This document shows, piece by piece, positions 10,971 to 22,239 of a stretch of 64,000 nt of DNA. Position 1 is the stretch's first letter, and every line of letters begins with the position of its first letter. The position numbers were made by a program, and so were the translations under genes. Origin of the DNA: Parelaphostrongylus tenuis. Taxonomy: Eukaryota > Nematoda > Chromadorea > Rhabditida > Metastrongylidae. The notes under the pieces were generated by a model. That model was not told the DNA's origin. It did no database searches and worked only from the letters and a program-made list of their open reading frames with translations. Location: contig JAHQIW010000708.1 of NCBI GenBank assembly GCA_019055375.1, forward strand, positions 215,258 through 279,257, written 5' to 3'.

Positions 10971-12844
10971 AATAAAAAAGAAATTCTTGCAATTTGAACA
11001 TACAAAGTAGCTGTCCAGCTTGACTATTCAGCGCCGATATGTGCTTACCAGACCAGGCAAGTTCACCGTTGGTCGCCTGACAGCTTTGATGTCTTATATC
11101 GAAGAATGAGTGGTAGCAGTTCTGTCTGTGTCATAGGTGGTATAATGTGCTTGCAGACCTTTCGACAGCAGGTGATACGCGAGTACAATTCTCAACTGGG
11201 GTCGGAATTTTTGCATTGCATACCACTCATGCTTCTTTAGATACAATGAACTATGCTACTTTTAGTCTTGTGGTGTTTTATGTCAATAGGATTTAAACCT
11301 TTAGAGCTAAAACATTTCAATTGCACTCATATGTTCATCTTACGTTTTTCCTCCATTTCGAGGATAAATATAAATTCCAAAGGCTAGTATTGTAGAAAGA
11401 AAAGAATTTCATTTTTGAAGTTCAGGCTCAAATCTCACTTGGATAAATAGATGTAAAGAATTTGAAAAACGAGCGTCGACGAGATCGGAAAAGAATCATT
11501 TCGACAGATCGTAATGCCGCACGAATGAGGTACTTCGTCGTTAGTTCCAACTGGCAATCACCCAAAAGCCATACATCCATCAATTTCCCGGGATCGGAGC
11601 ACTATGCGAAACATGCGCCTGAAATGTACAGAAGATCACTGTTGTAGAAAACTATGAAACAAGAAGGTCTTCTCAACAAGAAACTCCTAGTCTCATGGCG
11701 GATCCGACGAGAATTCACTGATTTGAAGCAAAAAATAGCGAATATCAACGAGTAATACCATACAATACCCTGCTTACATGCACGAACTAACGGGACTTAT
11801 TGCTTCTATGATGAGCGGGTAGCGCAGTGATAGTGATTTCGTCTATTGTGCGTACGATCCAACCTGCCTAGGGCGTTGGTTTAACCTCGCCAAGAGCCCC
11901 TCAAGCAGTTCATCCCTTTGGGTAGCAAGAGTGAAATCAGACATAAGAATAGTTCTAATCCACCTGTGAATGGGTTATCACGGTTATCTCACAAATTCAG
12001 GAAGGATCGACTCAGCCAGCATTCAACGACATTCGTGACGAAGGCGAAATCCTCAATTAACAGACGGCTAACACGTATGAGAAGTTCGAAGAGCTTCGTA
12101 GGTGTACGACTGCCAGGAAACGAATCGAATACAAGTGCTTGTATACGCACGGTATGATAAATGTAATGGTGGTACCACGTAACAGGTCATTTCGGATGCT
12201 GGTTCGGTCTGTTGCTTGACGATTTGGTCCTTTCTATGAATGACGAAGAGTGCCCGTCGAGACGATTCTCCTTGCAATCCTGGAGTTAGTCTAACTGAGT
12301 CATTCCATAAGGCTCTCAACAATTGCTTACAAAAGAATGTTGGAGGAAAGGATTGATGTAGTGCCTCATTTGTCACATTTGTTTCATGATGAACAGCACC
12401 ACTAACCACTGCTCTATTCGAACCACAAAAAATAATAGTGATGATAATTCCATAGCAAGCACATTAGCACATATTTGCACGATTTTTGAACAATCAACCC
12501 AATACTGCATCAATCCTCTCGCAATTATTCTCCGCCCTTAACGACCAGCATGGATGCTCCTCGGTTATGAACTGCGATCTCTAAAGAGTGAGGGGTCTAT
12601 CCTTTCATCGACGATTCCTAAGCTGGCAAGCATCTCGGCATTTCGATCTGGACTAAGATTGAACCCATGTCAGGAATCACCTTCAACCTGGTACCAACCT
12701 TATCGGAAGAATGTCAATTTCCCTTCGGTGCTCAACGGCCGACGATTGATAAGAGAAAGAGCTAGAACAGTTACCTCATCACTCAAAGGGACGTGAATTG
12801 TAGTTACAGTGATTCACTAGATTGAGGAAAAGTTCCTTGACAGG
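10971..12844. other. No gene recognised
   Basis: A tRNA-like stretch at 11816-11850 (GAGCGGGTAGCGCAGTGATAG) is the only structured element I can see, probably another SINE head. The open frames at 11462-11647, 11918-12157 and 12554-12796 match nothing I know and lack flanking splice signals that extend them. Confidence 0.45.
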
Positions 12845-12849
12845 GGCAA

Positions 12850-13315
12850 AAATTGCGAATTACGTTCGTTTCAGACAGTATCAATTCTTGTATATTCATG
12901 GAACTATTTCAGGAATATTTCCATAAGAGTCTACGAAGCGTTGAAAAAAAAAGTACCCGACAATTGATAAATCGAGAGCGCGCGTTGTTTCAACAAGACC
13001 ATGCTAAAGCTTACACCGTAAAGAAGACTAAGGAATAGTTTGATGAATTGGAGGGAGTCGAGGTCTTGGCGCACTCATTCTACAGTCCAGATGCTGCGAA
13101 GTCCGATTATGGTCGAATTTTCGCCGCAGATAGTGGACCCCGATTTGAGACATTTGATGAAGTTAAACACGCATGTCAAAAGTTTTTTGATTCAGTCCAA
13201 GGAAGAAAAATTGCGAGCAAATCCGGAAGCTCGTAAATCGTTGGCAGAAGATCGTTGGGATAATCGACGGTTTTTATCTTCAAGAACTATTATGTTTTCT
13301 ATTGAATTTATGTAA
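12850..13315 (+). pseudogene. Mariner transposase C-terminal half
   Basis: One frame from 12853 to 13236, broken by a single TAG at 13036, carries RALFQQDHAKAYT and, after the stop, LAHSFYSPDAAKSDY and FDEVKHACQKFFDS. These match the mariner catalytic region: the second metal-binding Asp in the HDNARPH-type motif and the third in YSPDLAPSDY, followed by the FLxGKxF...A...FF tail. The helix-turn-helix domain and the first Asp are not visible upstream. With the stop and degraded motifs (HDNARPH has become QDHAKAY) it is inactive. Confidence 0.75.
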
Positions 13316-15999
13316 AAAAATCTGAACTTTAAGAGGCTGCTGAGAAAGTTCTTACTCAATCTAATAATATCTAAATAGAAACCATGATGAGCAATGCGTT
13401 TTTTTTTCTGAAGATAAGAGTATTCCAATAATAAAAGTGCTTATGTCGACTAGGCACTTAAATGCTCAGAACCAAATCCTACTCGGGTACATCAAATAGG
13501 ATCTCAAATTTAAGGGTAAGTGGGTGGTTTACCGATTCTCAATTCCGTTTTTATGTTACTATGTGCGGGCATTAGCAATTCATTCAATAAAAATAGCCCA
13601 CACAATTCACTTAGTTACACTCTCGCCCACACAATCACTAGCAATACGTTTCCTAGAAAACACCACGATAACTTCGTAACTTTTTTGTAATTTAATTCAA
13701 AAGAAAAAAAAAAGTGCCATAAATTGTAGTATAAAAGCACTTTGCAATGATTTCGAGTGCAGAGTAGGGTCACGCCCACCTAGGAGAACATTCATTTATT
13801 ACGTCATATTAAACAATTTTCTTTTTTATTACGGAACTGCTATTCGATGTATTTGCTACTTAGCCATGGAACTTTCCAGACACCTCTTATGCCATATCCT
13901 TCCTCTTCAGCAATCTAGTCCAAAGCATCTATTTGATTTTATATCCTATATTCTTCACCACCGTCCCATGTGCGATTTTGACCTTTCACAACCGCAACTC
14001 CTGAGTAACTCCAATGTAGTCCAGGCTGTCATTTGTAAAAGCAGTTGATTTTTCTCGATACGATGAGAAATCTAGAGTGTTAAATGTTCTTAGAACATAT
14101 CAGCTCTCTCCCCACATAGCTTTGAATAAGTTGAGTTCCAAGTCGAATTCCTGATATGTTATTATGACTCACTTACTTTATTTGTATCCCTCAATCATCC
14201 TCAAAAGGCATGCCTACCACTTTTAATACGAAACTTCTTCCGAGTGTCGTTAAAAGACCATGATCACTGGTACGTCACCGCGATCTGACATAAGATTATT
14301 GTTGGTTAGGTTTATGATAAAAACGTCGACATTCCAAGTTCTGGTCGGAACAAAGAGACTGCCTCACAAGGCAATACGACATCCAGAAACATCGTAATCA
14401 TTGTGAAGTGGAGAACTAACAAGGAAAAGAATTTGACTTTTCCTCGGAGAGGTGATCACATGAAGTTTTGTGGCCTTGCCTTTAATCTTAACGAGATCAT
14501 ATACTCTTGACGAACGTTTGAATTGATGCTGATGCAGAAGAGAGGATCCGTTTTTTTCATGAACGCAGGCTTGTTATGGCTATTGATTTTAAATTCTTTA
14601 CAGCTACTTATATTCATTGTTGATGCAGAATTCCTAATACAGAAAGGATACTTCCAATTAACCCTTATGACACGACTGTTGAAATTGCTGCAATCCTAGA
14701 TTACTCCCATTACTTTGATGCTCTATGTTCTTCTATAGACAGTCCTACGTTTTCTTAAGCATGTAAAGCTTACAGCATAAAGAAAAAGCGTTAATCAGAA
14801 ACGATATTGCGTTTGCATGCAATGTCAGTTCACCGATAACTCCTACCAGTTTCTTGGTTATTAGCGTATCAAAAGGCGGGACTTCCATAGAATTGTGGAA
14901 GAAACTTTTCTCTGTCTTATGTGAGTATTAGCTTCTTCTTCCCATTTTACTTTACCGATAACCCAGCTTCAAAATTCAAGCCACAGGCTAACTGCTGGAA
15001 AAGCGTGATGCTACATTCTTCTCGATGCTACAGCTCACCAAGAAGGCTTTTCGAGACAGAAAGCCCAGTGAAAAGCAAAGCATAGACGAGAGCCGAGCAT
15101 ACCATGCACGCTGAAAGTGGTAGTAGGATTTTCTCTTGGCCGCTTTTGTGCACTAAAGCCTCTTAACAAACCAAGTAAGGTCGTCGTTTTCTAAGCTATC
15201 CAATGACTGCTAAGAGTCCCATCGAAAAGTCAACACAGACGAGAACCGAGCATAAAATGCAAGTCCAGAGTGGAACGTAATGTCCTCTTCGCTGCTACAG
15301 TTCACTAAGGAGGCTCTTCCAGAAACTAAGTGCAATTGAAGCCGCCGTTTTTTAGGCTATCGAATGACTGCTAAAAATCTAGTAAAGTAGCTTTTATTTT
15401 TCGAAGAACCTCTAGGTTTTTCTTATTACTCTGAAACTCTGGGTTTTTCTGTACAACCTACTATGTCTCTGATGCATATGTAACTTGCTTTTGATGCACA
15501 TTTAACTACTGAATGTGAAGAAAAAGCACTTATTACGAGCTAGCTATTTCAAGTACGAAGCGTAATCTTTTTTTAAAAACTAGGTAGTACTAAGGAGGCC
15601 TTTCGTGAAAGAAATCTGTTAGAACCGCCATTTTTCACGCTGTCCAATGACCATAGAAGTCTAATGAGATAGCTTCGCCCGTCGATAGAGATTTCTCTGT
15701 AATAATGTGTTCAAAACAACACACGCGTTCCCCAGAGGGTTAATAGACCTCGTTATTTCATCACAACGGTGTCTTAATAATTGATGAAGCCGTTCACATC
15801 ATCCTTAAAGTTTTCCTTCAGTCTGAAATTGTGACTTGTAAGCTGTACTATGCTATTGAAATTGCCATAGATGTTTATACAATCGTTGTGAAACTTTCGG
15901 ACTACAGTTTCCAGCTTTGTCAAAGTGACTTGATCTAATGAATTCTCCACATTTCCGTTTCTTTCGAAGCAGTGCTACGTTATATGTATGCATCTATGA
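13316..15999. other. Repeat-rich intergenic DNA, no gene
   Basis: From about 14990 to 15720 there are repeated blocks of one dispersed family (D): GAATGACTGCTAA occurs at 15201 and 15364, CACTAAGGAGGCTCTTCC-like text at 15303 and 15589, and AAGCATAGACGAG-like text at 15079 and 15235. The part 13316-14980 shows nothing I recognise. Confidence 0.45.
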
Positions 16000-16165
16000 T
16001 TATTGAATGGCATACAGAACATTCGACTCTAAGCGGAAGTTGACCCCGCGTGTCACCCATATCGGTGGCGCGTTCTACCACTACACCACCGAAGCCACTG
16101 CTTTGTCATCACTCTTTTTTCGATATAACCTATCGTAGCTGTCAGCAACCAACCATAGACCCTTT
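16000..16165 (-). repeat. SINE-B copy, tRNA-derived
   Basis: Minus strand: GGCTTCGGTGGTGTAGTGGT (A box), then a GGGGTCAACTTCCGC region (B-box-like). The plus-strand tail CACTCTTTTTTCGATATAAC and ATCGTAGCTG matches the copies at 10818 and 41880. Confidence 0.7.
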
Positions 16166-16962
16166 CGGGACCATAGCAAAAATCGCCGCGCGCAGAGCGA
16201 TTTACAGCCGACGTGCGATTTTTGCTTAGTTAGGAATTTTTTCTTCATGCTGGAAATAATTCTACCCTTCTAGTAATAGTACGAAACTTCACAATTTTTT
16301 CTATACGTTCGTATGTTTTTAGTACAATTATACTATTGTTGGAACCCTGTAAACTGTAATAAGTTGTACAAATGAAACTATGATATTGATCTAATAGGTT
16401 CAGTATATTTCAGTACGTACATTACTTAGTAGTTAGCATAGTGTCTGAAAACCAGAAAAAAAGGAATAGGTCGTCAAAAATGATGCTGCTCGGTGGACGC
16501 GATGCCAAATCATCGATAACAAACATAACAAACTTTTCGGACCAAGGCTTTTCTCCAGACTTCCAGTAGTCATGCGTTAGTTTAAATTTCGACCATTAAG
16601 GTACATTATTTGGTTTTTGACAAAAGAAGTTTTTGGTGCGCTGTAGCAGTGAAAATAAAATATGTTTCACACTCGGTTTCCTTTGTCCGCTCGGCTTGGG
16701 TTTATAGATAACTCTCTATTCAAAGTTTAGAAGCTATTTAATAGCATAAATGATGACAATTCTAAAACTAATTTGTGTTCCAAAAAAAAACTCTATAGGA
16801 TGTTGAACGACCTGTAAGGATGACCACTAAAATTCCACTGAAAAGCCAAGCATATACGATATCGGAGCACATGAAGCAGCCCGAAGAGGAAACGTAATTT
16901 CTCTTCGCCGTTACTGGAGAGTAACAAAAAACATTTCTGCTATCGATTGCTTTTTTACAGAC

Positions 16963-17160
16963 CCGCTCAAAATGATTAAATGATTTTACTCGGCGTCGGT
17001 TCCTTTAGAGGATTATTTCACCTCAAGGGACCGACGGAACCGAGGTAGGGTGCTACTGATGAGTCCCAATAGGACGAAATAGGCGCCTATATAGCACTAA
17101 ACCTATGGCTCAAAATATGTCATATCCTTATCAGACAAAAAACATTGTTTAGAAATTGAG
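16963..17160 (+). repeat. Hammerhead-bearing repeat, best copy
   Basis: The unit runs from a TTTTTTACAGACCCGCTCAA block through ACTCGGCGTC, GGTTCCTTTAGAGGATTATT, the ribozyme at 17050-17097, and ends near CATATCCTTATCAGAC at 17143. The same ordered blocks occur in the copies at 22540-22850, 58430-58760, 58840-59165 and 61565-61800. The GACCCGCTCAA block, which in other copies lies at the opposite end of the unit, directly precedes the interior here. That is what a head-to-tail junction of two units would look like. No protein is encoded. Confidence 0.8.
17050..17097 (+). ncRNA. Hammerhead ribozyme (type I layout, short helix III)
   Basis: All core positions are present. Helix I is GTGCTA (17050-17055) pairing perfectly with TAGCAC (17092-17097). 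CTGATGA is at 17056-17062. Helix II is GTCC (17063-17066) with GGAC (17072-17075) around the loop CAATA. GAAA is at 17076-17079. Helix III is A-TAG with CTA-T (17079-17082 with 17087-17090) around the palindromic loop GCGC. The cleavage dinucleotide is T17090-A17091, so self-cleavage is predicted after 17091. Metazoan hammerheads with a very short helix III and palindromic loop are known from Penelope-like elements and satellite DNAs, where they tend to act as dimers. Activity here is inferred from sequence only. Confidence 0.9.
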
Positions 17161-17456
17161 TCTATGCTCTGAATTGCCGTTTTTCAAGTAATCGAATGAC
17201 TTTTAAGCTTTAGTGAAAAAACTTTGTGTGATGAAAAAGCCAACCAAACGCGACTTGAAAAAAAAAAACTATAAAGTACGAAGAAAAAAAAAACATAATC
17301 TTTGTTGCTACAACTCACTAAAAACATTCCTGAGAATCCAGGAAGTGCTATAACCTCGACTATGTCACGTATCGAATGACAACCAAAAGTTCACTGCGAA
17401 ACCTATGCATCACGAGGAAACTACGAAACACCGAGTGTATCATTGCTAGTACACGT
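17161..17456. repeat. Dispersed repeat D fragments
   Basis: Blocks such as TCGAATGACTTTTAAGCTTT (17188) and CAACTCACTAAAAACATTCC resemble the repeats at 15200-15670 and 16790-16960. The sequence is non-coding with several poly-A runs. Confidence 0.4.
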
Positions 17457-17667
17457 GGTCCCAAAAAGGACAGCCCGTGAATCCACGGCCTCTGCATCTC
17501 TGACTAGCAACTTCAGACGGTCTGCTCCACCACCTCCGCATCCCTAACCCCTAGCGTGCCATTGTTAGACGCAGCACGCTGAGGGTCAGAGATACAGAGG
17601 AGGTGAAGCACACCGTCCAGAGTTGCTAGCTAGAGATGCAGGGGCCTGGGTCCACGGTCCCAAAAAA
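17457..17667. repeat. Foldback MITE, about 210 bp
   Basis: The two halves are imperfect reverse complements. GGTCCCAAAAAGG...CCACGGCCTCTGCATCTCTG at the left answers AGAGATGCAGGGGCC...CCACGGTCCCAAAAA at the right, and CTAGCAACTTCAGACGG answers CCGTCCAGAGTTGCTAG. The centre holds GTGCCATTGTTAGACGCAGC. Related, shorter copies lie at 33085-33274 and 39141-39285. No transposase is encoded, so it is probably a non-autonomous DNA transposon. Confidence 0.75.
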
Positions 17668-17777
17668 ATTAACGGCTTTGGTTTGGTTGCACCTATCGGA
17701 ATTAATTGATAAACGATCTTTGCTTCTCTTCGCTGTATTCACGCTAACAATTTGGTATCACTTTACAGATGTTTTAA

Positions 17778-17890
17778 TTGAAGTTATATAGATATGCATA
17801 TATGAGCAGATATACATGTATATGCGAATGCACGCGCGTATGTGCATACACGCAGTTACGTCTACGTATGTACCGGTACATATACACACA
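17778..17890. repeat. Low-complexity ATATGTA/CATACACG tract
   Basis: A degenerate TATG/TACA-rich stretch of about 110 bases directly upstream of the RTE fragment. The open frame 17778-18011 starts in it and runs into reverse-transcriptase text. Confidence 0.7.
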
Positions 17891-17924
17891 TTTCACATTC
17901 CGCTCAGCGACGAACATCTCCAAA

Positions 17925-18800
17925 TGCTTCATTTACGCCTACCTAGGTCGTGAAGTGAACATGATGAACGACCTAGCGCCAGATCTGAGCAGGAAAAAAC
18001 GAGCGGCTTAGGAAGCTTCAGCTCATCGAGGATTTTGTGAAGAGAACAAAGAACGTCTGACACTATACCCACATTTGCGCCTCGACAATTATCCTTGCCC
18101 TAACGTATGCAGCAGAAACTTGGTCGCCACGTAAGCAGGAACAAAGACCATTTGGCGTTGTTAAACGGAGTGTCAAAGATCGATACTAAGATTGATCCAT
18201 GACAATTTTGCTCTGCCAGCCGAGATCCATCGTCCAAGAAGTGGTGATGGACTAGTGTCATTGTACACTGTGCCGTCACCGGATACGCCTCCCTCCTTGC
18301 TAGAATGCAGGGCTTAGTGTGGGGCGTGGGTCACTGACGAGGTGGGCGAGACCTCCGAAACCCCGGTGTATGGCCCTGACGTACCAACCTCGCTTAGGCT
18401 TCAAACATTCTTTTTTTGGAATTATTTTGCATGACACTAGGATTATCCCGCATCTCGCAAATGAGAGAAAGGGTTCGAAGTTTCGAACTACGTCAACGAT
18501 CAAAAGTCAAGGATGCCGTTCTACAGGCCACGCTGTCAAAAATAAGGTGGGCCGGACACGTGATGTGCTTCAACGACAACCGATGGAAGAGAGCCGTTAC
18601 TGACTGGGTTCCTCGGGATATCAAGCGCTCTACAGTAAGACCACGACCCGATGGTCCGATTTCTTCACGAAGAGACTAGAAGAAAGATACGATGCTCAAC
18701 GAATCTCTAGAGCGAGAGAACGCACTGGGCTACTTTTCACGCGGTAGGGAAAAATGGAGGTGTTGCTCGAGTCACTCGACGATCAACGGACGACAGGTGA
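17925..18800 (+). pseudogene. RTE-type non-LTR reverse transcriptase, C-terminal part
   Basis: Broken frames in order read YLGREVNMMNDLAPDLSRKK (17940-18000), ALTYAAETWSPRKQEQ (about 18106-18160) and LRQRSKVKDAV, then SKIRWAGHVMCFNDNRW and RAVTDWVPRDIKRSTVRP (18480-18650). This is the conserved end of RTE-class endonuclease/reverse transcriptases that are abundant in strongylid genomes. At least two frameshifts and several stops separate the pieces. The 3' end near 18800 is followed by a TATG-rich tract. A second, poorer copy is at 2223-2610. Confidence 0.85.
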
Positions 18801-18804
18801 TACG

Positions 18805-18905
18805 TCGGTAGATATATGTACATATATATGCATATATATATATATACATAAGTATGTATACACATGCATATGTATGTAGATATTATGCATATGTACATCT
18901 ACATC
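18805..18905. repeat. TATA/TATG microsatellite
   Basis: TATATGTACATATATATGCA-like low-complexity sequence, about 100 bases, immediately after the RTE fragment. It may derive from the 3' tail of the retroelement. Confidence 0.85.
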
Positions 18906-19119
18906 ATCGTATTTGAACTATTTTACGAACATTTTGTAATAATCGCTAAGAAAATGCGGTCTTCAGATTAATTAAGACTAGTTATATCTTCATTTTACTA
19001 TAGTAGGACGATAAAAAAGTAGACTAAAGGACCACTGAGAAAGCAGATCTAAGGAGAACGAAGATTAAAAGCTTCCCAGTTCAAAGAGAGTTGACCCGTA
19101 TCTCAGCCTTACCGGTGGC

Positions 19120-19270
19120 GATAGAAGAGGATAGCCGAGCAGGAGCCTCGGTAGTGCCGTGGTTTAGCACGCGATTCCGTTAGATTAAGACGTGGGTTCA
19201 ACTCCTGGCCAAATTCGAGGTTTTGCATACCACTCAGGATTTCTTTATACATAGTTACAACATCATAAAA
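19120..19270 (+). repeat. SINE-B/C-like copy, plus strand
   Basis: Reads CCTCGGTAGTGCCGTGGTTT (A-box-like), then GTGGGTTCAACTCCTGG (B-box GGTTCAACTCC), then the shared SINE tail GTTTTGCATACCACTCAGGA. The acceptor stem does not close, so it is not a tRNA gene. Confidence 0.7.
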
Positions 19271-19602
19271 ACCGCTATGAAAGCGATGAAATAGAGAATT
19301 TCTCAAGAGTAAACGTGAAAAAAATCACAACCCTATAGAAACGACAAATCGCGCCATCGATTCCGTCCACCCTAGGGTTGCTATACGATAACATACTGAG
19401 ATAAATCTGATTTAACTAAGACAAAATCAGACTTCAATGAGAAAAAGCCGTAACGATGTAAGGAAAGGCATTAATATGACGATGACAATGCAAGTTGTGA
19501 ATGGAATGGAATGCGTAGAAAATCAGAAAACAAAATTTTACACGAAACCTCGGAGTGAGAGGCGAAAACTATCTCACAGACAATCAGAATTCTTTTATCT
19601 GA

Positions 19603-19780
19603 CCGCCACTTGCGGTGGTATGATCTTGTAATATACCCAATAATGTGGAGTGCTGTGCAAAAACATCTGCGTCAGCCGGGATTCGAACTCAGATCTCACT
19701 CTTTCCGGGAGCGCATGCTAACCGTTGCACCACCGACGCTCGTTTTTGCACAGCACTCTACATTATTAAGTATTACACAG
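19603..19780 (-). repeat. SINE-C copy with terminal inverted repeat
   Basis: On the minus strand the head is GTCGGTGGTGCAACGGTTAG (A box TGGTGCAACGG), then GAGTTCGAATCCCGGC (B box). The plus strand begins and ends with complementary blocks GGAGTGCTGTGCAAAAAC and GTTTTTGCACAGCACTCT. One end is therefore a copy of the element's tail in reverse, so the whole segment can fold into a stem. Confidence 0.8.
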
Positions 19781-19974
19781 ATAATTTTTCTTCTAAGCAA
19801 AAAGAGAATGAAAACGACTGGAATGAGGACAGAAGATTTTTTGATTTGAAAAACGGCTTTTCTTAGAAGCAGAAAAATGACTGGTTAGCTAACCCTACGA
19901 CTGTGCTTGGCTAAAACCACTACTTTCGTACATGAAAGCTTTTCGATGTGAATCGATCGATATTTAGTAAAGTC

Positions 19975-20648
19975 TGACAAACTAATCGCTAGAATTTGAG
20001 GGTTTCAATTTGATCAACAGAGTCTGAGGGTTTCCACTTGATAAGCAGAACCTAGGGTTTTTCGACCTGGTCGCTGAAATCTGAGGATTTCGAAAAGACA
20101 GTCAAAATCTCACGGTTTCGGTCTGATCGCTCGAATCTGACGGTCTCGATCTGACCAACATAATCTGAGGGTTTCGAACTGATCGCTGGTATCTGAGGGC
20201 TTTGAGCTAATCGCTAGAATCTGAAGGTTTCGAACAGATCGCTAATCTGAGGGTTTCGAAGAGATCCTTAGAATCTGAAGGTTTCGACCTGATCGCTAGA
20301 ATCTGAGGATTTCGAACAAGACCCAAAATCTCAGAGTTTCGGTCTGATCGCTGGGATTTGACGGTCTCGATCTGACCTTGAGGGTTTTCGAAGAGATTCC
20401 TGGAATCTGAGGATTTCGGAAAGATAGCCCAAATCTTAAAGTTTCAAAGAGATTCCTAGGATCTGAAGGTTTCGACCTGATCGCTAGAATCTGAGGATTT
20501 CGGAAAAAAACCCAAAATCTCAGGATTTCGGTCTGATCGCTGGAATCTGACGGCCTCGATCTGACCAGTAGAATCTGAAGGTTTCGACCTGATCACTAGA
20601 ATCTGAGGGCTTCGAGCTGGTCGCCAAATCTGAGGGTTTCGAGAGGGG
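19975..20648. repeat. 28-bp minisatellite, about 24 units
   Basis: Tandem units close to ATCGCTAGAATCTGAGGG plus TTTCGACCTG (28 bases), with drift and small indels, run without interruption for about 670 bases. Variants with ACCCAAAATCTCA alternate with the main form, hinting at a higher-order unit. It ends abruptly at a GC-rich island. Confidence 0.92.
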
Positions 20649-20900
20649 GTCCGATCACAACCAGGAGGGTCAAGCGACGACTAGTCAGTAATCGGATAGA
20701 GGAACAGTTGCCGAGCGGATGGCCGGACCTGCAGCCGCCGCCGCCGCCGCCGCGGCGCTGCTCGCGTGCAGACGCGTGCCGTCGCGTCGCGCTCGGTGGC
20801 AGCGGCGCGATGGACGACGGCAACGGCACGACGTCTCCGCCGCAATCGCGCTAGGACCACAGTGTCATCATCATCTGCCGCCGCCGACTTTGAACGGCTC
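20649..20900. other. GC-rich island with GCC repeat
   Basis: This is the most GC-rich stretch of the window, with a run of CCG/GCC triplets at 20734-20755 and many CpGs (GCGTGCAGACGCGTGCCGTC). A plus-strand frame from 20719 begins MAGPAAAAAAAAALLACRR and stays open to 20911. It might be a first exon, but no splice partner was identified and the alanine run is what any GCC repeat would give. It could equally be a promoter region. Confidence 0.5.
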
Positions 20901-20904
20901 CGAC

Positions 20905-20985
20905 CTGACTTGATTTGATCTGATCTGATTTGGTCTGATCTGACCTGATCTGATCTGTTCTCATCTGATCCGGATCGTTTTGATC
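20905..20985. repeat. TGATC/TGATY tandem repeat
   Basis: About 14 imperfect five-base units (TGATC, TGATT, TGACC) follow the GC-rich island and read TGATCTGATCTGATTTGGTC in part. Confidence 0.9.
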
Positions 20986-21889
20986 TTTGTCCGTGGCTGT
21001 TGTGCTCCTTTTTTTTCGTGCCGGCAATAGTCGTACGCGAGAAAATTCCCATGTGTTGCGATTGTTTTCGCTTTGCTTGCACTGTGATTCATTCCATTTC
21101 CGTCCGCAGTTGACTCGGTTTGATCGCCTTTACTTGTTTAATTCAAGTATTCTATACTATTTCCAAATCCCTAAGGACCTAATGTTTTCCGGATTAAGGG
21201 GATTAGTTTGAAGTTAGTATTTATTGATTTGGCAAGAAATTTACCCCGACTTTTTCGTTTTTCTTGATCATTTTTCATGCGCTTAAGTTTTTGTTTCTAC
21301 TATCGTTTAGAGCATCTTCTTGCGGTCATTTTGATATATAACACTTACACATTTGTTTCGAGATCGAGTTATTACGGGCGCAAGAACGATTGCTTCACGA
21401 GATTCGCTTGAGTTCCGAGTACTGCTGAGACTTTCCGCCGGATTAACGAGGCCTGGGAGGACGGAATTGTTGAGAGGACCCCGGTTCTGGATCGTTCCAA
21501 TGCATTCGATGCCCAAAATGGAGATTTGACCTGCGAGTGAGAAGACAGCAGCCCACTAGAAATTGACCGGGACCAGCTATCTTGAATGTAACTGAGACGC
21601 CTCGGTGTCGACGGTCGACTCGCTTTCTGCCTGGCTGGCGATTTTGAATCGTGAAATTGCCGGGAAAAGTGGAAAGAAGTGATTGAAATTGAAAGGGAGT
21701 ACTTCGGTCTCTTGTTGTTTTTATTTGTTGAAAGAAAAAAAGCGGGATAAACTTGCACAAAAAAGGAAAAAGTCCGGAAAATTTCTTGCCAAGTCAATCA
21801 CTACACTTCGTAACATTTCGATCTCTTGACGTGATCACTTCTCGGTCTTTTTTCTTGTGATTTATTGACAAGCGATTAAAATCACCGAA
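20986..21889. other. No gene recognised
   Basis: Moderate-GC sequence with overlapping short open frames on the minus strand between 21307 and 21797, none resembling a known family. It could contain a 5' untranslated region or promoter tied to the GC-rich island, but no exon is supported. Confidence 0.4.
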
Positions 21890-22100
21890 TGACGTAGAGT
21901 GGTGTGCAAAAACGTTTGCGTCAGCCGGGATTTGAACCCAGATCTTACTCTTTCAGGGGACATGTGCTAAACCGTTGCACATGCTCCCGGAAAGAGAAAG
22001 ATTTGGGTTCAAATCCCGGCTGACACAAACATTTTTGCACACCACTTTACATTAATAGGGTTTATTTGGACATCATAACACCGCAATCGGCGGTCAAATG
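21890..22100. repeat. SINE-C inverted pair (foldback)
   Basis: The arms 21891-21965 and 21977-22053 are near-perfect reverse complements. Left: GTGGTGTGCAAAAACGTTTG then GTCAGCCGGGATTTGAACCC. Right: GGGTTCAAATCCCGGCTGAC then CAAACATTTTTGCACACCAC. The loop is about 11 bases. Each arm is a SINE-C head plus tail. The segment could form a 75-bp hairpin if transcribed. Confidence 0.85.
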
Positions 22101-22239
22101 AGATGATTTCTGAATAAAATCACCGTTTGAAACTCATTCGTATTATAGCGGCTTGTTGCGAGCGAGGGCTGGTATCGAAAACGGAAGGTTTGCTTGGTGG
22201 TCCACTTTTCGAATGTCTTGAAATAATGAGGGATTCTTT

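Noticed and set aside
19131..19215. Possible tRNA gene on the plus strand
   Set aside because: B box is good, but there is no seven-base acceptor stem and the shared SINE tail follows directly.
20719..20913. Alanine-rich frame in the GC island as a gene
   Set aside because: The poly-Ala is what any GCC repeat gives. No donor joined to another coding exon could be identified.
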